37,375 nt of DNA from Acidobacteriota bacterium. GTDB taxonomy: Bacteria; Acidobacteriota; Terriglobia; Bryobacterales; Bryobacteraceae. Both the position numbers and the translations under genes were made by a program. A model generated the notes under the pieces. It had not been told where the DNA came from. It searched no databases and saw only the letters and a list, made by a program, of their open reading frames with translations. The stretch spans positions 1 to 37,375 of the forward strand of contig JACQDF010000029.1 in NCBI GenBank assembly GCA_016201205.1, given 5' to 3'. Positions 1 through 3,714 of the stretch are shown here, one piece after another; the stretch's first letter is position 1; each line of letters starts with the position of its first letter.

Positions 1-105
1 GGCGCAGGAAACGTGCGACAGCGTAACGCGCCTGTGCCCTACTCTACCGCAGCCCTTGGTTATGTTTAGGAAACCTGTACCTTCTCCCGTTAGATGACAG
101 ACCCA
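1..105 (-). pseudogene. Degenerate tRNA-like sequence at the left edge of the array
   Basis: On the minus strand the right end reads like the 5' part of a tRNA: a GGGTCTG acceptor strand (98-104), a D-arm-like ATCTAACGGGAG, then a loop TTCCTAA that would give anticodon CCU. The anticodon stem pairs badly and no T arm or matching 3' acceptor follows. Further left are a second D-loop-like GGTAGAG and a GCGTTACGC loop, suggesting a second fragment. I read this as one or two truncated or fused tRNA genes. They could continue outside the window. No isotype is assigned. Confidence 0.3.
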
Positions 106-181
106 TGGTGGGAGCGGACAGAATTGAACTGTCGTCTTCCGACTTAAAAGGACGGCGCTCTCCCGTCTGAGCTACGCTCCC
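106..181 (-). tRNA. tRNA-Lys(UUU), array member
   Basis: The cloverleaf is complete: 7-bp acceptor GGGAGCG/CGCTCCC, D arm GCTC/GAGC, T arm GACAG-TTCAATT-CTGTC, discriminator A and encoded CCA (106-108). The anticodon loop CTTTTAA gives UUU with the normal U33. The anticodon stem CCGTC/GTCGG has one T-T mismatch. A73 is usual for Lys. Confidence 0.85.
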
Positions 182-185
182 GAAG

Positions 186-229
186 TGGTACCGGGGCTGA
201 GAATCGAACATCTCACGGCCTGACTCGGC
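186..229 (-). pseudogene. tRNA 3' half (T arm, acceptor strand and CCA only)
   Basis: The minus strand shows a TTCGATT T loop, a four-pair TGAG/CTCA T stem with about three extra loop bases, a possible 3' acceptor strand CCCCGGT, discriminator A and encoded CCA (186-188). Fewer than 45 bases separate it from the next tRNA, so there is no room for D and anticodon arms. The 5' acceptor strand at 98-104 is not complementary to it, so the two do not form a split tRNA. Confidence 0.5.
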
Positions 230-301
230 TGTAGGGGTGGGACTCGAACCCACATCCTCTCGATTAACAGTCGAGCGCTGGACCAGTTCAGCTACCCTAC
301 A
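229..301 (-). tRNA. tRNA-Asn(GUU), array member
   Basis: Acceptor TGTAGGG/CCCTACA is perfectly paired. The anticodon arm CTCGA-CTGTTAA-TCGAG gives GUU with U33, and the T arm is GTGGG-TTCGAGT-CCCAC. The discriminator is G, as usual for Asn. The 3' end reads CCG instead of CCA, the only member with a clear body and an altered CCA. Confidence 0.85.
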
Positions 302-307
302 AAAAAT

Positions 308-425
308 TGGTTGGCCTGGCGAGAATCGAATTAGCTGCCTGACGGTCCGGCGCACAGGACGCTCGTCTCCGTTGTGCGCCGTAAGGAATGGCGCCGCCTG
401 CTCATCACTCATGAGCTTCAGGCCA
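308..425 (-). tRNA. Oversized tRNA-like element (about 115 nt plus CCA), isotype unclear
   Basis: The ends are tRNA-like: perfect 7-bp acceptor TGGCCTG/CAGGCCA, perfect D arm GCTC/GAGC with a 9-nt loop, a T loop TTCGATT on a poor stem (GCTAA/CTCGC), discriminator A and encoded CCA (308-310). Between D and T arms there are about 63 nt, where a class I tRNA has 22 and a class II tRNA up to about 40. That segment contains a strong hairpin, GGCGCACA pairing with TGTGCGCC, and a possible anticodon stem GCGCC/GGCGC closing a 9-nt loop with TTCCTTA. It could be a class II tRNA with a giant variable arm, a tRNA with an insertion, or a fusion of two genes. No anticodon can be assigned with confidence. 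Confidence 0.45.
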
Positions 426-431
426 ATGGCA

Positions 432-508
432 TGGTAGCGATGGCGGGATTCGAACCCGCGATAACCCGCTTGAAGGGCGGGTGACTTAGCCAACTTGTCC
501 ACATCGCC
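432..508 (-). tRNA. tRNA-Glu(UUC), array member with C33
   Basis: Acceptor GGCGATG/CATCGCT closes with a G-U pair. The D arm is GAC/GTC, the T arm GCGGG-TTCGAAT-CCCGC, and CCA is encoded. The anticodon stem CCCGC/GCGGG is perfect, and its loop CCTTCAA places UUC at 34-36 with C at 33. The discriminator is A, where bacterial Glu usually has G. Confidence 0.8.
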
Positions 509-516
509 AAAAAGTT

Positions 517-591
517 TGGCGGAGCGTACGAGAATCGAACTCGCCTAAACCCGGTAGACAGCCGGGCACCTCGCCAGTCGGTCTACGCTCC
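517..591 (-). tRNA. tRNA-Asp(GUC), array member
   Basis: Acceptor GGAGCGT/ACGCTCC, anticodon arm CCCGG-CTGTCTA-CCGGG (GUC, U33) and T arm GCGAG-TTCGATT-CTCGT with one G-U pair. Discriminator G (normal for Asp) and CCA are encoded. Position 37 is U, where a purine is expected. Confidence 0.85.
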
Positions 592-622
592 GCAATACCC
601 TGGTCGGACGACGAGCCGGAAA

Positions 623-700
623 TGGTACGGGCGGGAGGATTTGAACCTCCAAGTCTCCCGGTTCGTAGCCGGGTATCCTCATCCGTTGAACGACGCCCGC
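623..700 (-). tRNA. tRNA-Arg(ACG), array member
   Basis: Acceptor GCGGGCG/CGCCCGT, anticodon arm CCCGG-CTACGAA-CCGGG (ACG, read as ICG if edited by TadA) with U33. The T arm is GGAGG-TTCAAAT-CCTCC, with discriminator A and encoded CCA. The D arm pairs poorly. Confidence 0.85.
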
Positions 701-719
701 GTGAAAACTTCCCAGTGAA

Positions 720-794
720 TGGGGTGACCGGAGAGAATCGAACTCTCGTGGAGCGATCCACAGTCGCACGCCTAAGCCACTCGGCCACGGTCAC
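720..794 (-). tRNA. tRNA-His(GUG)-like, array member
   Basis: Acceptor GTGACCG/CGGTCAC, T arm GAGAG-TTCGATT-CTCTC and encoded CCA. The anticodon loop CTGTGGA gives GUG with U33, and the discriminator is C, the His signature. The D arm (GCCGAGTGGCTTAGGC) resembles that of class II tRNAs, but the variable loop is short. The genomic base before position 1 is T, so the usual encoded G-1 of bacterial tRNA-His is absent. One anticodon-stem pair is mismatched. Confidence 0.7.
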
Positions 795-797
795 AGT

Positions 798-873
798 TGG
801 TGCCAGGAGCACGAGTCGAACGTGCTTGTCCAGCTTTTCAGACTGGCGCCTTGACCGCAACGGCCTCCCTGGC
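798..873 (-). tRNA. tRNA-Phe(GAA), array member
   Basis: Acceptor GCCAGGG/TCCTGGC, anticodon arm CCAGT-CTGAAAA-GCTGG (GAA, U33, closing U-G pair) and T arm GCACG-TTCGACT-CGTGC. Discriminator A and CCA are encoded. Confidence 0.85.
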
Positions 874-878
874 GAATT

Positions 879-952
879 TGGTGGAAGAGGAGGGAATCGA
901 ACCCTCATTTGCTGGTTGCAGGCCAGCGGTCCTCCCGTTGAACGACTCCCCC
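879..952 (-). tRNA. tRNA-Ala(UGC), array member with C33 and G3:U70
   Basis: Acceptor GGGGGAG/CTCTTCC contains the G3:U70 wobble that identifies tRNA-Ala to alanyl-tRNA synthetase, with discriminator A and encoded CCA. The anticodon stem GCTGG/CCAGC is perfect, and its loop CCTGCAA places UGC at 34-36 with C at 33. The T arm is GAGGG-TTCGATT-CCCTC. Reading the anticodon as GCA (Cys) would break the 7-nt loop, so Ala is preferred. Confidence 0.8.
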
Positions 953-960
953 AATAGAAT

Positions 961-1035
961 TGGTTGCGGGCTGGCGAGTTGAACGCCACTCGCATGGCTT
1001 ATGAGGCCAGCATGACACCGGTTCACTTGCCCGCA
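961..1035 (-). tRNA. tRNA-Met(CAU), array member
   Basis: Acceptor TGCGGGC/GCCCGCA is fully paired, so it lacks the 1:72 mismatch of bacterial initiators. The anticodon loop CTCATAA gives CAU with U33, and the stem CTGGC/GCCAT has one mismatch. The T arm is TGGCG-TTCAACT-CGCCA, with discriminator A and encoded CCA. It could be elongator Met or a lysidine-modified Ile; these cannot be separated here. Confidence 0.8.
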
Positions 1036-1044
1036 TTGAAAATC

Positions 1045-1122
1045 TGGTCCGGGAAGCTGGGGTCGAACCAGCGGCCTCTCGATTATCGATCGAGTGCTCA
1101 AACCGCGCTGAGCTTTTCCCGG
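1045..1122 (-). tRNA. tRNA-Ile(GAU), array member with C33
   Basis: Acceptor CCGGGAA/TTCCCGG, D arm GCTC/GAGC and T arm GCTGG-TTCGACC-CCAGC. Discriminator A and CCA are encoded. The anticodon stem CTCGA/TCGAG is perfect, and the loop TCGATAA gives GAU with bases 32-33 as TC instead of the usual CT. Confidence 0.8.
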
Positions 1123-1142
1123 ATGCCGAATGTACGAAAACG

Positions 1143-1217
1143 TGGAGCCCTGTGTTATATTTGAACTGACTTTTCCGGATTACAGGTCCGGCGCATCGCC
1201 ATCTATGCTTACAGGGC
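1143..1217 (-). tRNA. tRNA-Thr(UGU), array member with C33
   Basis: Acceptor GCCCTGT/ACAGGGC and D arm GCAT/ATGC. The anticodon stem CCGGA/TCCGG is perfect, with loop CCTGTAA (UGU, C33). Discriminator T and CCA are encoded; the canonical tRNA-Thr at 2765 also has T73. The T stem GTCAG/ATAAC has two mismatches. Confidence 0.7.
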
Positions 1218-1226
1218 TCGTGATTC

Positions 1227-1302
1227 TGGAGCCAGAGGGGGTATTCGAAACCCCGACCTCAGCGTTACGAGTGCGGTGCTCTTCCACTTGAGCTACTCCG
1301 AT
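1227..1302 (-). tRNA. tRNA-Thr(CGU)-like, divergent array copy
   Basis: D arm GCTC/GAGC, T arm GGGGT-TTCGAAT-ACCCC, loop CTCGTAA (CGU, U33), discriminator T and encoded CCA. The acceptor ATCGGAG/CTCTGGC has an A1:C72 mismatch, and the anticodon stem CCGCA/CGCTG has two mismatches. It has the same anticodon as the canonical gene at 2765 but a different body. Confidence 0.65.
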
Positions 1303-1375
1303 GGAGCGAGTGCGGAGAATCGAACTCCGTTGATCGGACTGGCGATCCGATGCCCAACCAATAGGCCACACCCGC
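1302..1375 (-). tRNA. tRNA-Gly(GCC), array member with C33
   Basis: Acceptor GCGGGTG/CACTCGC, T arm CGGAG-TTCGATT-CTCCG, discriminator T (normal for Gly) and encoded CCA. The anticodon stem TCGGA/TCCGA is perfect, with loop TCGCCAG (GCC, C33). Its last CCA base overlaps the first base of the next array gene, so the two genes abut with no spacer. Confidence 0.8.
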
Positions 1376-1404
1376 TCGTTTGCACCTCTGTGATGCTATT
1401 CAAT

Positions 1405-1415
1405 TGTCAAAGATC
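1405..1415 (-). promoter_or_regulatory. boxA-like antitermination motif in the leader of array block 1
   Basis: The minus strand reads GATCTTTGACA about 30 nt before the first tRNA of the block. It resembles boxA (TGCTCTTTAACA), the NusB/S10 site found in leaders of rRNA and other stable-RNA operons. It contains TTGACA, but no -10 box is seen at the right distance, so a regulatory RNA site fits better than a -35 box. Confidence 0.3.
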
Positions 1416-1495
1416 TGCTCTGAGGTACACTTCTAATGCCTCGCTTGCAACCGAAAGCAAGTTAGACAAAATGTCCCAGAATACCGATAAACAAG

Positions 1496-1531
1496 AAAAA
1501 GAGGGCGGCCATTTTTGGTGGCCGCCCTCTT
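1496..1531 (-). terminator. Rho-independent terminator of array block 2
   Basis: The 10-bp GC-rich stem 1501-1510/1520-1529 (extendable by two A-T pairs) has a 9-nt loop and is followed on the minus strand by TTTTTCTTG. It lies about 225 nt beyond tRNA-Ser(CGA), so it would end a transcript coming from block 2 and make the two blocks separate transcription units. Confidence 0.8.
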
Positions 1532-1753
1532 CTTGAAACCGGTATGCTATTCCAAGACGGTTAGGTCACCGCGCGCGCATCATGATTCATGCGCCTCTGC
1601 GTACCTTTGACTTCGGTCCCGAATTGGAATACGTGTGTCACGCAGTTACATGTTAAACTACTTTTCTTAAGAGTTCAAGAGTCTTAATGAACTCTTCACA
1701 TTCTTCACATTCGGTTCTCCGGATTCGGCGCATCCCACAGCTCTACATCAGAT

Positions 1754-1846
1754 TGGCGGAGGAGGAGGGAATTCAACCCTCGGTGGCCCTTGCGGACTCA
1801 CGCCAGTTTTCGGGACTGGTGACTTTAGCAGCTCGTCCACTCCTCC
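1754..1846 (-). tRNA. tRNA-Ser(CGA), array member with C33
   Basis: Class II tRNA: acceptor GGAGGAG/CTCCTCC, long variable arm, T arm GAGGG-TTGAATT-CCCTC, discriminator G (Ser) and encoded CCA. The anticodon stem CCAGT/ACTGG is perfect, with loop CCCGAAA (CGA, C33). The T loop has TTGAA, not TTCGA or TTCAA, so C56 is replaced. Confidence 0.8.
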
Positions 1847-1859
1847 GTGCGAAAAAACT

Positions 1860-1934
1860 TGGAGCGCCGCCGCGGATTTGAACCGCGCACACCGAGTTTG
1901 CAGCTCGGCCGCTCACCACTTGCTGTTGCGGCGC
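1860..1934 (-). tRNA. tRNA-Cys(GCA), array member
   Basis: Acceptor GCGCCGC/GCGGCGC, anticodon arm CCGAG-CTGCAAA-CTCGG (GCA, U33) and T arm CGCGG-TTCAAAT-CCGCG. Discriminator T, the Cys identity base, and CCA are encoded. Confidence 0.85.
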
Positions 1935-1935
1935 A

Positions 1936-2009
1936 TGGCGCCCCGGGGGTGATTCGAACACCCAATGGCGGGTTTGGAATCCGCTGGCCTCACCATCGGC
2001 AACCGGGGC
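1936..2009 (-). tRNA. tRNA-Trp(CCA), array member
   Basis: Acceptor GCCCCGG/CCGGGGC, loop TTCCAAA (CCA, U33), T arm GGGTG-TTCGAAT-CACCC, discriminator G (normal for Trp) and encoded CCA. The loop-closing pair of the anticodon stem is A-C. Confidence 0.85.
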
Positions 2010-2042
2010 GTGTGGTGCCCAAACGCGAATTTTCAAAGATCT

Positions 2043-2127
2043 GGCGGAAGGCAGGCGACTCGAACGCCTATGTCCCGAGGGACCCTGGCTTAGCAGACCG
2101 GTGGGATACCAATTACCCGAGCCTTCC
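2043..2127 (-). tRNA. tRNA-Ser(GCU), array member
   Basis: Class II tRNA: acceptor GGAAGGC/GCCTTCC, variable arm with a GTCCC/GGGAC stem, T arm AGGCG-TTCGAGT-CGCCT, loop CTGCTAA (GCU, U33), discriminator G and encoded CCA. One anticodon-stem pair is mismatched. It is the promoter-proximal gene of block 2. Confidence 0.85.
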
Positions 2128-2249
2128 GGGTACAAGCCACAATTGGGTTTTACAGGGAAATTACAGACTTAACGCCAGACACCAACAGTGTCCGGCTGAG
2201 AGTCGGTAGGATAGGAGGCCGCGACTGAAAAAAGGCCGCATCTGTAACC

Positions 2250-2278
2250 ACTTTACAGCGAAAGTCGGCACTAGTCAA
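2250..2278 (-). promoter_or_regulatory. Candidate promoter of tRNA array block 2
   Basis: On the minus strand TTGACT (2273-2278) and TAAAGT (2250-2255) are separated by exactly 17 bp, close to the sigma-70 consensus. A start site near 2243 would give a leader of about 115 nt before tRNA-Ser(GCU), containing a small hairpin (GACAC/GTGTC, about 2181-2197). Confidence 0.5.
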
Positions 2279-2390
2279 GACTATCGCGATCATTAGTTTC
2301 ACCTTCTGATTCAGTCTGCTTCCCCACTGTGCTCAACCCCGCGGATTCCATAGTTCCATGCCCGGATGAAGTTGTGGCCAAGCGCCGGTC

Positions 2391-2740
2391 ATGAGATCGG
2401 CCCCAAAGCCCGAATTCGAAATCGAGAAGCTCCCTCGCGAGCACGACCTCAGCCAGTTCGACAGTGGCAATGCAACACTCAATGCCTGGCTCCAATCCAA
2501 GAACACGCGTGGACGAATCAACAGGCCGACTCGGTTAAAACATACGTCGCGCTGGCGGGGAATCCTGTCGTCGGGTACTACGCGCTGACGACCGGGTCCG
2601 TTCACAAGCACGAAAGCCCGGAGCGCATTGCCAAGGGTCTGGCCAACCACCCAATCGGCATCGTACTTCTAGCTCGATTGGCAGTGGACATGACCCAACA
2701 GGGCAAGGTTGTACGGAGCGACCGGCTGGATCTGCCCTGA
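2391..2740 (+). pseudogene. Frameshifted remnant of a GNAT-family toxin (TacT/AtaT-like)
   Basis: Two overlapping frames together read like a GNAT toxin of the DUF1778-GNAT toxin-antitoxin family. Frame 1 from 2391 gives FEIEKLPREHDLSQF..NATLNAWLQ. A frameshift near 2500-2520 moves to another frame with NQQADSVKTYVAL..VVGYYALTTGSV and VLLARLAVD. The protein stops soon after the truncated acetyl-CoA loop (QQGKV), so the C-terminal third is missing. Family knowledge: these enzymes acetylate aminoacyl-tRNA. No antitoxin gene is seen upstream. It is inactive as read. Confidence 0.7.
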
Positions 2741-2764
2741 ATCGGACCTGAGTTATTGATCTTG

Positions 2765-2840
2765 TGGAGCCACCCGCAGGGATCGAACCGGCGACCTGCT
2801 GATTACGAATCAGCCGCTCTACCAACTGAGCTAGGGTGGC
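2765..2840 (-). tRNA. tRNA-Thr(CGU), canonical
   Basis: All arms pair well: acceptor GCCACCC/GGGTGGC (with G-U closure where needed), D arm GCTC/GAGC, anticodon loop TTCGTAA (CGU, U33) on a GCTGA/TCAGC stem, a T loop TTCGATC, discriminator T and encoded CCA. It differs clearly in quality from the array genes. It stands alone with its own promoter and lies with its 3' end facing the array. Confidence 0.95.
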
Positions 2841-2850
2841 CTTGCCTTCA

Positions 2851-2880
2851 ATCATAACAACTTGCAGTCAACTGCGGCAA
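2851..2880 (-). promoter_or_regulatory. Candidate promoter of tRNA-Thr(CGU)
   Basis: On the minus strand TTGCCG (2875-2880), an 18-bp spacer and TATGAT (2851-2856) place a start site a few bases before the tRNA 5' end. Confidence 0.5.
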
Positions 2881-3097
2881 ATGAAATTGATCAGCCGCTC
2901 AAGTCTGCGCGATGGACGCTAAGTATTGGTAGCTAAAGAACTTGCACGATCGCGACAATTCTGAGGATTCTGAATCCACCTTGAACTATGGTCCCAGCCC
3001 CCACTTTCTCTCGATTGGTGAAGGCCTCTGCCGCCATCCCCAGCTCAACCTGATCTTGCGCAGGGCGAAATCGGAGCCTGCCTCAATACAAGCGCCC

Positions 3098-3120
3098 AGT
3101 ATACTCCAATGGAGTATACT
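3098..3120. promoter_or_regulatory. Perfect 23-bp operator of the HigBA-like module
   Basis: AGTATACTCC, spacer AAT, then GGAGTATACT: both arms are perfectly complementary. The left arm contains TATACT, a good -10 box, and the site overlaps the ATG at 3109. In type II toxin-antitoxin loci such palindromes bind the antitoxin for autorepression. The position suggests the toxin may really begin at GTG 3127, downstream of the operator. Confidence 0.75.
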
Positions 3121-3299
3121 GAACTCGTGCAGACCGTCGTGGAGACCCCAGCGTTCCTCGCCGATGCACGCTCCTTGGGACTGTCAGAAGCGGAGCGCCT
3201 TGCTATCGTGACGTGGATTGCTGGCAACCCGGCGGCTGGTGACGTAATCGAAGGAACGGGCGGTGGTCAAGACTTACAGGTCTGGAAGGGAATCGAGAT
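3109..3299 (+). pseudogene. Truncated RelE/HigB-like toxin (internal deletion)
   Basis: The first part (TVVETPAFLADAR..LGLSEAER..IAGNPAAGDVIEGTGG, about 53 residues) matches the N-terminal half of RelE/HigB-type (Gp49-like) toxins, normally about 110-120 residues. The following bases make sense in another frame as a toxin C-terminus (KTYRSGRESR, then TGA overlapping the antitoxin ATG). A deletion of about half the gene therefore joined the two ends out of frame, leaving one open frame that runs into the antitoxin. The catalytic C-terminal strands are missing, so toxicity is unlikely. Confidence 0.7.
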
Positions 3300-3600
3300 G
3301 AAGAAGAGGAAACCAACGGCGGGCGAACGAATGATCGAGAGCGCCAGACAAGCGCTCGCTTTCGCCAAGGGCAAGGAAAACCACGGGTGTGAGGTACACG
3401 TCCCGGAGGATATCGACGTCAAGGCGATCAGGGAGAAGATCGCTCTTTCTCAAAGCGAGTTTGCCAAGTTGTTCGGTTTGAGCAAACGGACTTTGGAACA
3501 TTGGGAGCACGGGCGGCGAGTCCCCAGCGGCCCCGCGCGAGCGTTCCTGACAGTAATCGCGCGTGAACCGGAGGCTGTTCGGCGTGCATTGCTGGCCTGA
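3298..3600 (+). CDS. HigA-like antitoxin, XRE/Cro helix-turn-helix protein
   Basis: A 100-residue protein starts at the ATG that overlaps the old toxin stop (ATGA), with GGAAGGG upstream as a possible ribosome site. Residues about 38-95 form a helix-turn-helix of the HigA/XRE type (IREKIALSQSEFAKLFGLS, then TLEHWEHGRRVPSGPARAFL), the DNA-binding part of antitoxins that repress their own operon. The N-terminal part would bind the toxin. The same frame is open upstream to 3109 because of the toxin deletion, so a 163-residue toxin-antitoxin fusion could also be made. The antitoxin has no frameshift and its operator is intact, so it may survive as a stand-alone repressor. Confidence 0.8.
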   Translation: MKKRKPTAGERMIESARQALAFAKGKENHGCEVHVPEDIDVKAIREKIALSQSEFAKLFGLSKRTLEHWEHGRRVPSGPARAFLTVIAREPEAVRRALLA

Positions 3601-3675
3601 AGTCGGCACAAACGGGAAACCGAAAGTTGGATTCAAATTCTGCCACAATCGCCCCTTCGCTGCACTTGCCCATGA

Positions 3676-3681
3676 TATACT
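3676..3681 (+). promoter_or_regulatory. Possible -10 box upstream of the TonB-dependent receptor
   Basis: TATACT lies 33 bp before the receptor start codon. No convincing -35 box is seen 16-18 bp upstream, so this is a weak call. Confidence 0.25.
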
Positions 3682-3714
3682 GACGCAAAACTTGGGCCCA
3701 GGGGGTATCCTGCC

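Larger units (their letters stand above)
1376..1753. other. Gene-free spacer between the two tRNA blocks
   Basis: No coding potential or tRNA structure is seen. It holds the boxA-like motif, the terminator at 1496-1531, a small CTTGC/GCAAG hairpin near 1445-1462, a perfect 8-bp inverted repeat (AAGAGTTC at 1669-1676, GAACTCTT at 1689-1696), and a short tandem CTTCACATT repeat at about 1694-1712. Confidence 0.6.

Noticed and set aside
98-196. Split tRNA made of the 5' piece at 98-104 and the 3' half at 186-196
   Set aside because: The acceptor strands GGGTCTG and CCCCGGT are not complementary.
1405-1410. TTGACA on the minus strand as a -35 box for array block 1
   Set aside because: The sequence 16-18 bp downstream (AGGTGC) does not resemble a -10 box; the boxA reading fits better.
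1-2127. CRISPR-like array
   Set aside because: The recurring TTCGAA-type strings are T loops of tRNAs; spacing and flanking bases vary and there is no constant repeat.
44-2209. Open reading frames of 60-170 codons on both strands across 44-2209
   Set aside because: They run straight through tRNA genes. Their translations contain the typical tRNA-derived strings (for example GSVAQTGERRPF and VAQVEEHRTRN), so they are not protein genes.
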